From positions 26,028-90,027 of the forward strand of contig NZ_CALMHT010000072.1 of assembly GCF_937863835.1 (NCBI RefSeq): a stretch of 64,000 nt of DNA, written 5' to 3'. This document shows positions 8,835 to 19,002 of the stretch, piece by piece. Below the pieces are notes generated by a model that did no database searches, was not told where the DNA came from, and worked only from the letters and a program-made list of their open reading frames with translations. The stretch is from an uncultured Prevotella sp. (GTDB taxonomy: Bacteria; Bacteroidota; Bacteroidia; Bacteroidales; Bacteroidaceae). The position numbers were made by a program, and so were the translations under genes. How positions within the stretch are numbered: the first letter of the stretch is position 1; each line of letters begins with the position of its first letter.

Positions 8835-8872
8835 TAACGAATAACATAATTACTAACTAAAAGAAAAAAGAC

Positions 8873-11800
8873 ATGGAAGACAATGTTAAAACAAGTCTAT
8901 CTAATCAAAGGAGTATTATCCAGCGATTAATGTTTTTTGTTCTGTTCGCATTTTGTACAATAAGTACGTTTGCGCAGGGCAAAGTTACTGGAACCGTAGT
9001 AGATGCAACAGGTGAACCTGTCATCGGAGCTAGTGTCCTGGTAAGAGGAACGTCAAATGGTACAGTGACCGATCTGAATGGTAACTTTACTATTTCCAAT
9101 GCACAGAAGAATTCGACAATTGTCGTTTCTTATGTAGGTTACAAATCAGAAATTGTAGCTCTTTCCGGTCGCCAGGATGTTAAGATTACACTACAAGAGG
9201 ACAAAAAAGTACTTGACGAAATTGTAGTAGTAGGTTACGGTACAATGAAAAAATCGGATGTAACCGGTGCTATGGCGCGCGTGGGTGAGAAGGAACTGAA
9301 TGCTATGCCTGTTAAAGATGCTTTACAGGCTATGCAGGGAAAAACAGCCGGTGTCGACATTACATCAAGTCAACGTCCTGGTGAAACTGGAGGAATAAAC
9401 ATTCGTGGTGTGCGTTCATTGAATGCAAATCAAGGACCTTTGTATGTAGTAGATGGTATGGTATTGCAAAATTCTGACGGTATAAGTAATCTGAACCCTC
9501 AAGATATTGAGTCTATTGATGTGTTGAAAGATGCTTCAGCTACTGCTATATATGGTTCGCGTGGTGCCAATGGCGTAATCTTGGTTACGACGAAACATGG
9601 TAAAGATGGCAGAATGTCTTTGAACTATTCAGGTTCTGTTACTTTCGAAAAAATGTATTCTGTAGAAGATCAGATGAGTGCAGCGGAGTGGTTACAGTAT
9701 GCGCGTCTGGCTAAATATAATATGGGTACATACAAGTCAACAATCGGTAGTGACGGTTATGTGGTCCCGTCATTGACAGCTGACCAGTCTGTTTGGGGAT
9801 CTGTAACAGCTTCTTTTGCTAATATAGCACAAGCTTATGATTCGGATGGCAACTATGATGCCAGCAAAGTGGGTAGTTACGACTGGACATCTCTTGGTAA
9901 ACAAACAGGTATCACTCAAGAACATACGATTAGTGCAGCAGGTGGCACGGATAAATTCCAAGGTTATGGTTCTTTCGGATATCTGAAACAAAGAGGAACA
10001 CAACCTGGTCAGAATTATACACGATATACGGCCAAGGTAACATTCGACGGCTCTCCAAAACCATATTTTAAGATGGGAACGTCTATCAATGCTACTTATG
10101 GTGACCAGGATTATGGTTATAGTTTCCAGAAGTCTACGACAGGTTCCGGTGACTATTATAGTGCATTGCAGGCTATGTTACCATGGACTGTTCCTTATGA
10201 TGAAAATGGCGCATATATACGTAACCCGGCAGCAGGCGACGTCAATATCATCAACCCGATTAGTGAATTAAGTTATACAACTAATAACCGCAAGAATTTC
10301 AATGTAAGTGGAAGTTTCTATGGTCAATTGGATTTTGGTAAGATATGGGAGCCATTAGACGGTTTGAAGTATCGTATACAATTCGGTCCAGAGTTTAAAT
10401 TCTATCAGACAGGAACATTCTGGGATGGTGATGGTATAAATGGTGATGGCAATAATACTGCTAAATGGAATCATTATACGACACGTGCATGGACATTGGA
10501 TAACCTTGTATATTATGATAAGACAATAGCAAAAGATCATAAAATCGGTCTTACATTAATGCAATCTGCTTCCGGATATCATTATGATTATAGTACATCT
10601 TCAAGTGTTGGTGTGGCAATGGATACAGAATTATGGTATAACATGTCTTCTGGTACATATACATTAGGCACAGGATATTCTGAAAACCAGATGAGTTCAT
10701 ATATGATTCGTGCCAATTACGGTTATAAAGACAAATATATGTTGACAGCTTCTGTTCGTTGGGATGGTAGTTCCGTCTTAGCTGAAGGTCATAAATGGGC
10801 AAGTTTCCCATCAATGGCTTTAGCATGGCGTGCAGATCAGGAGAGCTTCTTAAGAAATGTTTCATGGCTCAGTCAGTTAAAGCTCCGTTTAGGTGTCGGT
10901 GTAACAGGTAACTCTGCAATCAGTGCATTTGGTACGAAAGGTGCAATCCAAGGTTTGTACTACAATTGGGGTACGACATCGTCATCCCTTGGTTATGTTG
11001 GATCTGATGCTTCATCTGCATCGCCTAATAAGATGCAGAACAATTCATTGGGTTGGGAACGTACAACGCAGTATAACCTCGGTCTAGATTATGGATTCCT
11101 GAATAGTAGAATTAATGGTAGTATTGATATCTATAAAACAAAGACGAAAGACTTGCTTATGTCAATGGTTATTCCAAGTATGACAGGTTATACAAGTACT
11201 TATGCCAATGTTGGTAAAACAAAAGGTTGGGGTATCGATTTCCAACTGAATGCGATTCCTGTTCAGACAAAAGATTTAACATGGACATTAGGGCTGACTT
11301 GGTCAAAGGATAAGAGTGAAATCGTTGAACTGTCAAATGGAAATACGCAAGACCTCACTAACAGATGGTTCGTAGGAGAAGAAATAGGTGTTTACTATGA
11401 TTATGTATATGATGGTATATGGAAAACATCTGAATCTGAAGAAGCTGCTACATACAATCGTAAACCAGGACAGATCAAAGTGAAGGATATTGATGGTGAC
11501 GGTAAAATAACGACTAGCGATAAAGCTATTGTAGGAACAGTTCGCCCAACATGGTCTGGTGGTATCACAAGTACTTTGAATTATAAGAATTGGGAATTCT
11601 CATTCTTCGTATATTCTCGTTGGGGATTCACCGTACCTAATGGTTCTTTGACTCTTGACGGTCGCTATATGCAACGTAAGATAGATTATTGGGTTGCAAA
11701 TGTTAATGAGAATGCGTATTATTATTCTCCAGGTATCAATGGTGAGTCAGCAGATGCATATCAGTCTTCTATGAATTATCAGGATGGTTCGTTCATTAAG

Positions 11801-12022
11801 TTGCGTAATGTATCATTAGGATATACGTTTACAAGTAAGCAATTGAAAGGAACTGGTATAAATAACCTGAAGGTATATGTTCAGGCAATGAATCCATGGA
11901 GAATATATTCTAAGTGTGATTATTTGGATACTGACTTGTTGAATTATTCCAATAATACAACAAACTATGGTTCAGAGACATCTTCACGTTCATTTGTTAT
12001 AGGACTTAATGTTGGATTTTAA
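8873..12022 (+). CDS. SusC-like TonB-dependent outer-membrane transporter (pair 1)
   Basis: This 1049-aa outer-membrane beta-barrel pumps glycans into the periplasm using TonB energy. It has a long-n-region signal peptide ending 'STFAQ' (~35), a carboxypeptidase-regulatory-like Ig domain (~37-110, 'VTGTVVDATGEPVIGASV'), a TonB-box-like stretch ('DEIVVVGYGTMKKSD'), a plug domain ('INIRGVRSLNANQGPLYVVDGM', 'VLKDASATAIYGSRGANG') and a ~800-residue barrel. An extracellular-loop calcium-type motif 'DIDGDGKITTSDK' is present, as in many SusC proteins. It sits between the GH106-like/GH28 enzyme and its SusD partner, 16 bp downstream. The translated C-terminus 'FVIGLNVGF' is a normal barrel end. Confidence 0.96.
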   Translation: MEDNVKTSLSNQRSIIQRLMFFVLFAFCTISTFAQGKVTGTVVDATGEPVIGASVLVRGTSNGTVTDLNGNFTISNAQKNSTIVVSYVGYKSEIVALSGRQDVKITLQEDKKVLDEIVVVGYGTMKKSDVTGAMARVGEKELNAMPVKDALQAMQGKTAGVDITSSQRPGETGGINIRGVRSLNANQGPLYVVDGMVLQNSDGISNLNPQDIESIDVLKDASATAIYGSRGANGVILVTTKHGKDGRMSLNYSGSVTFEKMYSVEDQMSAAEWLQYARLAKYNMGTYKSTIGSDGYVVPSLTADQSVWGSVTASFANIAQAYDSDGNYDASKVGSYDWTSLGKQTGITQEHTISAAGGTDKFQGYGSFGYLKQRGTQPGQNYTRYTAKVTFDGSPKPYFKMGTSINATYGDQDYGYSFQKSTTGSGDYYSALQAMLPWTVPYDENGAYIRNPAAGDVNIINPISELSYTTNNRKNFNVSGSFYGQLDFGKIWEPLDGLKYRIQFGPEFKFYQTGTFWDGDGINGDGNNTAKWNHYTTRAWTLDNLVYYDKTIAKDHKIGLTLMQSASGYHYDYSTSSSVGVAMDTELWYNMSSGTYTLGTGYSENQMSSYMIRANYGYKDKYMLTASVRWDGSSVLAEGHKWASFPSMALAWRADQESFLRNVSWLSQLKLRLGVGVTGNSAISAFGTKGAIQGLYYNWGTTSSSLGYVGSDASSASPNKMQNNSLGWERTTQYNLGLDYGFLNSRINGSIDIYKTKTKDLLMSMVIPSMTGYTSTYANVGKTKGWGIDFQLNAIPVQTKDLTWTLGLTWSKDKSEIVELSNGNTQDLTNRWFVGEEIGVYYDYVYDGIWKTSESEEAATYNRKPGQIKVKDIDGDGKITTSDKAIVGTVRPTWSGGITSTLNYKNWEFSFFVYSRWGFTVPNGSLTLDGRYMQRKIDYWVANVNENAYYYSPGINGESADAYQSSMNYQDGSFIKLRNVSLGYTFTSKQLKGTGINNLKVYVQAMNPWRIYSKCDYLDTDLLNYSNNTTNYGSETSSRSFVIGLNVGF

Positions 12023-12038
12023 TTAAATAAGAATTATT

Positions 12039-14132
12039 ATGAATATTAATAAATATATAATCGGCACATTGTTGCTCGGTTCTACAGGAATAGGCTTGAC
12101 ATCCTGTAGTGACAGTTTTCTGGATGAAACGCAGGTTAACGCGTACAACACAGAATATTTTAAGACTCAGGCAGGTCTTGACGATTTAATAACGGGAACC
12201 TATTCAGGACTGAAGTTCCAGTTTAATTATATTTGGGCATGTGAGTTGTATACAATGGGTGTAGATGAATTTACAGATGCAAATAATCAGATTCCTGCAT
12301 ATAATGGTTACAGTTCTGTATTGAATTCTGATGAAACAGGTGCCAATAAACCATTGTGGGATAATATGTATAATCGTATAGAGAGTGCAAATACTGCTAT
12401 TCAGAATATTCCATTATACTATAGTTCTACAGCATCAACATATAACACCCGTTTGGGAGAAGCTTATTTTTTGAGAGCTTACTTCTATTTCCAATTGGTT
12501 AAACAATACGGAGGGGTACCATTGAAACTGACTCCTTCCAATGGCGTGTTGACTACTTATTATACTAGGAATTCACAAGAAGAATGTTTCGCACAAATCA
12601 TTTCTGACTTAGAAGAAGCATATACTTTATTGCCAACTACGGCTGCGGAAACAGGACGAATTACAAAGTATGCTGCTGCCCATTATTTGGCTAAGGCACA
12701 TCTGTTCCGTGCAAGTGAATTGTATTCCAGCTGGAATTCTAGTTACAAAGATGCAGATTTGGCTGCTGTGATCAAATACGGTAGTGAAGTGGTAACAGCT
12801 TGTCCTTTATGCACAGATTATAGTGCACTGTGGGATTATCAGAAAGCTAATGGCGATAATGAAAAAGTATCAGAGGTCGTTCTTGCTGCGCAGTTCTCTG
12901 ACGATCAGACTACATGGGGACGTTACGGAAACCAAATGCATTTGTATTATCCTTCGGTATATCAAGACTTAGCCGGTACTGTTCGTGATATATCAGGAGG
13001 ACGTGAATTCAGTTATGATCGCGCCACCAATTATACAATGGATGTATTTGATAGAGTTAACGATTCCCGTTTCTGGAAATCATTTATAACTTGTTATGGA
13101 TGTAACTCTACAGCAAAGGCTCCTACATGGACAGCTGCACAGTCAACTGCTGGTATATTGCCAAGTGGAGCGACTGTAGGCGGAAAACGTTTCTCAGGTA
13201 GTGAACTGGCCATAAAATATATTGTAAATGATGCCGGTGATACCCGTTATGCTGCTGTCTCAGGAGATGCAACAGGAGTAACGAAAAATGGAACGATGGA
13301 AAATACTCATACTTTTGTCCGCTATTTTAAAGGTGAAAATGACGCTTTCGTAGGACAGCATGGAAATGAAGGTTATTATGGAGTCCAAAAACGTTCTGTC
13401 GCATTGTCAAAATATCGCGATGGTTATCGTATAGCTATTGCCAGTCAGTTTGGTACCCGCGATGCTATATGTGCACGTTCAGCTGAGGATGTCCTGATGG
13501 TAGCCGAGGCTTATGCCCGTCAGAAAGATTATACGAACGCTATTACATATCTTAATAAGATACGAGATAGGGCCGCATTTACAGAAGGTGAAGATCGTAG
13601 CATAAGTATTGATGGTGGTCAGGCGTATAAGAATAATACTTATTGTACGGGTAAAGGTGGCGGATATTCTGCAGACGGAGCAATCTATTGGGGAAAGAAT
13701 ACATATTATGAATCCAATAATATGGAAGGAAGTGTGACAACAGCATCAACCAAGACTTCTATGCATTTGAATTCAATAAATGATATCCTGAATTCTGCAG
13801 TCGATAATAAGATATATAATGCATTAACGACAGCTACAGGTTACACTTCGAGTGGTGACGTTACTTATGATAAAGTAATGAACTTTATTCTAGATGAGCG
13901 TACCCGTGAATTATGTGGCGAATTATATCGTTGGGAAGATTTAGCACGAACAAAGACTTTACAGGCTCGTTTTAATGCTTTCAATGATGGAAATGGTCGT
14001 GAAGGAACATTTGATCCCGCAACACATTATTTCCGTCCTATACCACAGTCGTTCTTGGACGGTATAACAAATGAATCTGGCGCTAATCTGACAGATGAAG
14101 AAAAGGCTGCAATGCAGAACCCAGGATACTAA
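12039..14132 (+). CDS. SusD-like glycan-binding lipoprotein (pair 1)
   Basis: This 697-aa surface lipoprotein would form the lid of the preceding SusC barrel and bind oligosaccharide. It has a lipoprotein signal with Cys ~23 ('GLTSCSDSFLDE') and the RagB/SusD TPR-type helices, including 'EAYFLRAYFYFQLVKQYGGVPL', 'AHYLAKAHLFRASE', 'LMVAEAYARQKDYTNAITYLNKIRDRA' and the C-terminal 'ILDERTRELCGELYRWEDLARTK'. It is longer than a typical SusD (~550 aa). The extra residues fall in the C-terminal half (glycine/serine/threonine-rich stretch ~500-620), likely loops around the binding site. Unit 1 ends here at a strong terminator (14164-14202). Confidence 0.95.
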   Translation: MNINKYIIGTLLLGSTGIGLTSCSDSFLDETQVNAYNTEYFKTQAGLDDLITGTYSGLKFQFNYIWACELYTMGVDEFTDANNQIPAYNGYSSVLNSDETGANKPLWDNMYNRIESANTAIQNIPLYYSSTASTYNTRLGEAYFLRAYFYFQLVKQYGGVPLKLTPSNGVLTTYYTRNSQEECFAQIISDLEEAYTLLPTTAAETGRITKYAAAHYLAKAHLFRASELYSSWNSSYKDADLAAVIKYGSEVVTACPLCTDYSALWDYQKANGDNEKVSEVVLAAQFSDDQTTWGRYGNQMHLYYPSVYQDLAGTVRDISGGREFSYDRATNYTMDVFDRVNDSRFWKSFITCYGCNSTAKAPTWTAAQSTAGILPSGATVGGKRFSGSELAIKYIVNDAGDTRYAAVSGDATGVTKNGTMENTHTFVRYFKGENDAFVGQHGNEGYYGVQKRSVALSKYRDGYRIAIASQFGTRDAICARSAEDVLMVAEAYARQKDYTNAITYLNKIRDRAAFTEGEDRSISIDGGQAYKNNTYCTGKGGGYSADGAIYWGKNTYYESNNMEGSVTTASTKTSMHLNSINDILNSAVDNKIYNALTTATGYTSSGDVTYDKVMNFILDERTRELCGELYRWEDLARTKTLQARFNAFNDGNGREGTFDPATHYFRPIPQSFLDGITNESGANLTDEEKAAMQNPGY

Positions 14133-14163
14133 TTGTATTAAATTAGGTTATTATTAATGTTAA

Positions 14164-14202
14164 AATCAGACTCGCAGTTATGCGGGTCTGATTTGTTTTT
14201 TT
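14164..14202 (+). terminator. Strong intrinsic terminator of PUL transcription unit 1
   Basis: AATCAGACTCGCA and TGCGGGTCTGATT form a 13-bp stem (one G-T pair) with a GTTA loop, followed by TGTTTTTTT. It cleanly separates SusC/D pair 1 from the following GH28 unit. Confidence 0.9.
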
Positions 14203-14300
14203 ATCATTTTACATCCATTGATAATATTGTAACATATACATTCTGTAGGCTAGTGGATGAATAATTTATATGAATGATATGTTAAACAGGAAAATTAACT

Positions 14301-14371
14301 TATAATTGTACAATTTTCGCATAAAATGAACGAAATTACCACAATTTATATATTAAAAGACGATAAATTTG
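14301..14371 (+). promoter_or_regulatory. Promoter region of PUL transcription unit 2
   Basis: A TAAATTTG -7 box sits at 14364-14371, 28 bp before the ATG at 14400, without a recognisable -33 box. A 12-bp palindrome AATTGTACAATT (14304-14315) lies upstream. It shares TATAATTGT with the inverted repeat in front of unit 1, suggesting a common regulator; this is an inference from one shared word. Confidence 0.45.
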
Positions 14372-14399
14372 CAGCATAAATTAACGAATTCAAACATCT

Positions 14400-15728
14400 A
14401 TGAAACTAAAACTGATACTGTTAACTGTATTGTTAATTTCATGTACAGCTAATGCTAAGAAGAAACAACAATTGTTTCCTGATGGCTCTGTAGTACCTGA
14501 ATGGTTTAATGATACAGCCAAGGTAGATATAACAAATCTAGGGAAAAAATACGTTATTACCGATTACGGAGTCAAGGACGATTCTACTATTGTACAAACA
14601 GAAGCAATACAGAAAGTTATTGATACAGCTGCTGCTGATGGCGGAGGTGTAATCGTAATACCTAAAGGAACATTCCTTAGTGGTTCTATATTCTTCAAAC
14701 AGGGCACACATCTCTATCTTTCAGAAGAAGCTACATTGAAAGGAATAGATGCCATCAAATATTATAAAATACTTCGAACGAGACTGGAAGGTAATACAAT
14801 CGATTATTTTGCAGCTTTGGTTAATGCTGACGGACTTGATGGTTTTACAATTTCAGGTAAAGGAACAATCAATGGTAACGGCACCCGTTTTTGGGAGGAA
14901 TTCTGGATACGTCGCAGAATAAATAAGGATTGTACCAATTTGGAAGCGATGCGTCCACGTCTGACTTATATATCCAACTGTAAAAATGTACAGGTACAGG
15001 ATGTTCACCTTATTAACAGCTCATTTTGGACGAATCATATTTATCGCAGTAATCATGTGAAATTCATAGATTGTTATATCTATGCACCTACATCAGGTAT
15101 TAAGGCACCAAGCAGTGATGCGATTGATATAGACTATTGTCACGATGTATTGGTACATGGATGTTATATGAGTGTGAACGATGATGCTGTTGTACTAAAA
15201 GGAGGAAAGGGAACTTGGGCAGATAAAGATACGACAAACGGTCCCAATTACAATGTCATAGTAGAGGATTGTAAATATGGTGTCGTTCATGGATGTCTGA
15301 CATTCGGTAGTGAATCTCTTAATGATCGTAATATCATATTTCGTCGTTGCGATGTTCACAATGCCAATCGTGTGATTTGGTTGAAAATGCGTCCAGATAC
15401 GCCTCAGCATTATGAATATCTTTCTGTTGAAGATGTAACAGGCGACTGTAGCAGTTTCTTGGTAGTACGTCCATGGACTCAATTCTATAATCTGGAAAAA
15501 AGAGATGATATGCCTATGTCAATGTGTAATAACATCAACTTTAAGAATATTAAGGTGAAAAGTGAAAATTTCATGGATGTAGGCAAATCCGATAAGTATA
15601 TTCTGCGAGACTTTCATTTTGAAAACTGCAATATCCAGAACGAAGCAGATTTATTAGAAGAAGGTACGATCCAGAATATGACATTGAAGAATGTCAAGAT
15701 GAATGGTAAGAAAGTCGAGAAATTTTAA
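14400..15728 (+). CDS. GH28 polygalacturonase-family glycosidase, probable lipoprotein
   Basis: This 442-aa enzyme would hydrolyse galacturonosyl linkages of pectin or rhamnogalacturonan. The N-terminus 'LLTVLLISC' ends in a possible lipobox (Cys15), so it may be membrane-anchored; cleavage after 'ANA' as a plain signal peptide is the alternative. The beta-helix carries 'DYGVKDDS', 'SSDAIDIDYC' (~239), 'NDDAVVLKGG' (~261) and 'VVHGCLTFGSE' (~300). The last replaces the classical GHG with VHG. 'RVIWLKM' replaces the usual R-I-K. The acidic triad is kept, so activity is expected, but linkage specificity may differ from plain polygalacturonase. It leads unit 2, 30 bp before the next susC. Confidence 0.9.
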   Translation: MKLKLILLTVLLISCTANAKKKQQLFPDGSVVPEWFNDTAKVDITNLGKKYVITDYGVKDDSTIVQTEAIQKVIDTAAADGGGVIVIPKGTFLSGSIFFKQGTHLYLSEEATLKGIDAIKYYKILRTRLEGNTIDYFAALVNADGLDGFTISGKGTINGNGTRFWEEFWIRRRINKDCTNLEAMRPRLTYISNCKNVQVQDVHLINSSFWTNHIYRSNHVKFIDCYIYAPTSGIKAPSSDAIDIDYCHDVLVHGCYMSVNDDAVVLKGGKGTWADKDTTNGPNYNVIVEDCKYGVVHGCLTFGSESLNDRNIIFRRCDVHNANRVIWLKMRPDTPQHYEYLSVEDVTGDCSSFLVVRPWTQFYNLEKRDDMPMSMCNNINFKNIKVKSENFMDVGKSDKYILRDFHFENCNIQNEADLLEEGTIQNMTLKNVKMNGKKVEKF

Positions 15729-15758
15729 AATATTAATATTATCTATTAACTTTAAATT

Positions 15759-18700
15759 ATGAATAAACAATTAACTAAGAAAACGATCCTGTCGATTGCC
15801 ATATTATTTATGGTAGTGGCGTTCCTGTCTTTCTTTAGTATCCAGTCTGCAAAGGCTGAAACTAATGAACTGCAACAGCAAAGCGTTTTAACAGGAACAG
15901 TTGTTGACGGCCATGGCGATCCTGTCATTGGCGCAACCGTAACGGTTGTTGGTGGTAGTGCCTCTCAAGGAACTATTACAGATTTTGATGGAGTTTTTAA
16001 GATTAAGGCCAAAGTTGGTGCCAAATTAAAAATTACGTATGTAGGTTATGATACACAGACAGTATCTGCACGCAACGGAATGAAAGTAACGTTGGCTGAA
16101 AACAGTACGATGTTACAGGGCGTAGAAGTCGTAGCTTATGGTGTACAAAAGAAAGTGACTGTCACCGGAGCTCTTTCGAGCGTTAAGGGTGAAGAACTGA
16201 CACGTACCCCGGTAAGTTCAGTCAATAACATCTTGGCTGGTCAGTTGAGTGGTATCACTTCCGTACAGTATTCTGGTGAACCTGGAAATGATGCAGCCAG
16301 CATATTTGTCCGTGGTCAAGCTACTTTTAATAATTCAGAGCCTCTCGTACAGGTTGATGGTGTAGAACGTTCTATGAGCGACATCAATCCAAACGAAATC
16401 GAAAGTATTACAGTATTGAAAGATGCTTCAGCTACTGCTGTATTCGGTGTCCGTGGTGCGAATGGCGTTATCCTGATAACGACCAAACGTGGTCAGGAAG
16501 GAAAAGCCAAGATATCGGCATCGACCAATTTTAGTATATTGACTCCTACAAAGATGGTGGAACAGGCAAATTCTTATGAATATGCTACATTCTACAATCA
16601 GATGCTTGCCAATGATGGTCAAAACCCGGCATTCTCGGATGTTGTACTTCAGAAATTTAAAGATCATTCAGATCCAATCCGTTATCCGGATACTAAATGG
16701 GATGATTATATCATGAAGAAATCAACACTGCAGACACAAAATGATATTAGTATATCAGGAGGAACAAAAAGTACACGCTATTTTATTAGTTTAGGTTATT
16801 TTACCCAAGGCGGTCTGTTTAAGGAATTTGGATTGCCATTTGATTACGGTTATCAATATAACAGGTTCAATTATCGTAGTAACTTGGATATAGACATCAC
16901 CAAAACTACAACGATTTCATTCAATGTCGCAGGTAATGTAAGCACTGGTAATCGTCCATTGACAAGTGGAGGAGCTTCCGGTCTTATTAAAGCGATGTAT
17001 CAGGCTACACCTTTCTCTAGTCCGGGACTGGTAGATGGAAGACTGGTTACCACAGCCACCGATTATACTGATATGGGTACAGACCAGTTGCCTTTTGTTG
17101 GAGGATCGGGTATGACATATTATGCGTATTCTGGAAGTCGTGCCGGCTTTACCCAGACTAATACCAATAAGAGTCAGATGGACTTGCAGTTGACACAAAA
17201 GTTAGATTTCCTTACTAAGGGCTTGAGCTTTAAAATAAAAGGTTCATACAACAGTACATATTATGTGTATAAGAGTGGAACGCTTGAAAGAGCGACATAT
17301 ACTCCTGTCTTACTTTCAAACGGAACGCTCGGTTATAAGAAGTCTGGTACAGACGGAACTCAGATCAATTATAGTGATGAGGATACAGGTAAAGCGCGTG
17401 ACTGGTATTTCGAGACATCTCTTAATTATGCCCGCTCTTTCGGAGCTCATAATGTTTCCGCTTTATTATTGTACAACCAGAGTAAAACGTATTATCCTTC
17501 AGCATATTCAGATATACCTCATGGATATGTCGGATTGGTTGGACGTGTCACTTATGACTGGAAAAGCCGTTATTTAGCTGAATTTAATATAGGACATAAT
17601 GGTTCGGAAAACTTTGCTGAAGGCAAACGCTTCGGAACATTCCCAGCTGGTTCTGTTGGATGGATTGCCAGTGAGGAACCTTTCTGGAAGCCGATTAAGA
17701 AATATGTCAGTTTCTTGAAATTGCGTGCTAGCTGGGGTCTTGTCGGTAATGACCAATATGGTAGTGACAACTCAACACGTTTCATGTATTTGGCAGATCC
17801 TTATTATGTTAACAGCGGTAGTTATATATCTCGTGGCGGATACGCTTATAACTTCGGTGTGAATAACAGTACTGCTACGAAAGGTGCTTACGAGGGAACA
17901 AAAAACAACCCGAATGTAACATGGGAAAAAGCCTTCAAACAAGATTATGGTATTGATATCAATTTCTTAGATGATCGTCTGCGTGGCACATTTGATTATT
18001 ATCATGAACATCGTACGGATATCCTTCTTAATGACTATACAGCACCAAGCATCATCGGATTTACTGTACCATTGGCTAATCTTGGTTCTGTGAATAGTTG
18101 GGGATGGGAACTGTCTTTGAAGTGGCAGGATAAGATAGGAAAAGATTTCCGTTATTGGATAGGTGCAAATATTTCATACAACCAGAACAAAGTGTTGGAA
18201 GAGAAAGAAAGACCGTATGCCAATGAATATCAATATAATAAGGGACATCGTATAGGTGCCCGTAGCCAATATTTGTTCTTTGAATATTACGAAGAAGCCT
18301 CAGGTAACAACATCGGAACGGCAGGTCGCTACAAAGCAAAATATGGAACCGATATGCCGACACAGCTTGTGTCAGACCTTAAACCAGGTGATTGTGTTTA
18401 TGTGGATCTTGACAAGGACGGTAAAATATCACCAGATGATATGAGTAAGGATTATGGACGTACTGATGATCCTGAATATATGGCTGGTTTTAATCTGGGA
18501 TTCTCATGGAACCATTGGTCATTTAATACACAGTGGACAGCTGCTTGGAATGTCAGCCGCATGCTTTCAGACGTATTTATGCAACCGTTCTTCAGTGCGT
18601 CAAATACGACACAGGGTGGACTCCTGAAATATCAAGTGGAACATACATGGACTACAGCGAATCCGTCTCAAGATGCAGAATATCCACGTGCTACATGGAC

Positions 18701-18965
18701 GAATGCCTCTCAGAACTATGTCGCTTCTACATTATATGAAAAAGATTCCAAATACTTACGACTTAAAACTTTGCAGATTGCTTATGATTTCCAACTTCCG
18801 ATTATGAAAACACTTGGACTGAGTCAATTGCAAGTTGCTCTCAGCGGTTATAACCTCTTGACATTCACTCCTTATTTGTGGGGTGATCCAGAGACAAGAT
18901 CTAGTAGTTCTCCTTCATATCCATTACAGAGAACATACACAATAAGTCTAAAGGTCGGTTTCTAA
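15759..18965 (+). CDS. SusC-like TonB-dependent outer-membrane transporter (pair 2)
   Basis: This 1068-aa glycan importer has a signal peptide ending 'SAKA' (~33), a carboxypeptidase-regulatory-like domain (~45-115, 'LTGTVVDGHGDPVIGATV'), a link 'GVEVVAYGVQKKVTVTGAL', a plug with 'IFVRGQATFNNSEPLVQVDGV' and 'VLKDASATAVFGVRGANG', and a barrel ending 'YTISLKVGF'. A calcium-type loop 'DLDKDGKISPDD' occurs near ~895. It is complete and of normal length. Its SusD partner begins 37 bp downstream at the preferred start. It lies in the same transcription unit as the upstream GH28 and the downstream third pair. Confidence 0.96.
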   Translation: MNKQLTKKTILSIAILFMVVAFLSFFSIQSAKAETNELQQQSVLTGTVVDGHGDPVIGATVTVVGGSASQGTITDFDGVFKIKAKVGAKLKITYVGYDTQTVSARNGMKVTLAENSTMLQGVEVVAYGVQKKVTVTGALSSVKGEELTRTPVSSVNNILAGQLSGITSVQYSGEPGNDAASIFVRGQATFNNSEPLVQVDGVERSMSDINPNEIESITVLKDASATAVFGVRGANGVILITTKRGQEGKAKISASTNFSILTPTKMVEQANSYEYATFYNQMLANDGQNPAFSDVVLQKFKDHSDPIRYPDTKWDDYIMKKSTLQTQNDISISGGTKSTRYFISLGYFTQGGLFKEFGLPFDYGYQYNRFNYRSNLDIDITKTTTISFNVAGNVSTGNRPLTSGGASGLIKAMYQATPFSSPGLVDGRLVTTATDYTDMGTDQLPFVGGSGMTYYAYSGSRAGFTQTNTNKSQMDLQLTQKLDFLTKGLSFKIKGSYNSTYYVYKSGTLERATYTPVLLSNGTLGYKKSGTDGTQINYSDEDTGKARDWYFETSLNYARSFGAHNVSALLLYNQSKTYYPSAYSDIPHGYVGLVGRVTYDWKSRYLAEFNIGHNGSENFAEGKRFGTFPAGSVGWIASEEPFWKPIKKYVSFLKLRASWGLVGNDQYGSDNSTRFMYLADPYYVNSGSYISRGGYAYNFGVNNSTATKGAYEGTKNNPNVTWEKAFKQDYGIDINFLDDRLRGTFDYYHEHRTDILLNDYTAPSIIGFTVPLANLGSVNSWGWELSLKWQDKIGKDFRYWIGANISYNQNKVLEEKERPYANEYQYNKGHRIGARSQYLFFEYYEEASGNNIGTAGRYKAKYGTDMPTQLVSDLKPGDCVYVDLDKDGKISPDDMSKDYGRTDDPEYMAGFNLGFSWNHWSFNTQWTAAWNVSRMLSDVFMQPFFSASNTTQGGLLKYQVEHTWTTANPSQDAEYPRATWTNASQNYVASTLYEKDSKYLRLKTLQIAYDFQLPIMKTLGLSQLQVALSGYNLLTFTPYLWGDPETRSSSSPSYPLQRTYTISLKVGF

Positions 18966-19002
18966 GATGTTTTTCATTTGGAATATTAAAATAAAATATG
19001 AT

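Noticed and set aside
14133-14399. Possible gene between SusD 1 and the following GH28
   Set aside because: Only the terminator, a palindrome and the promoter of the next unit are visible; no ORF of note.
18967-19002. Upstream start of SusD 2 in the ORF track
   Set aside because: The added residues spoil the lipoprotein signal; the ATG at 19003 gives a standard lipobox.
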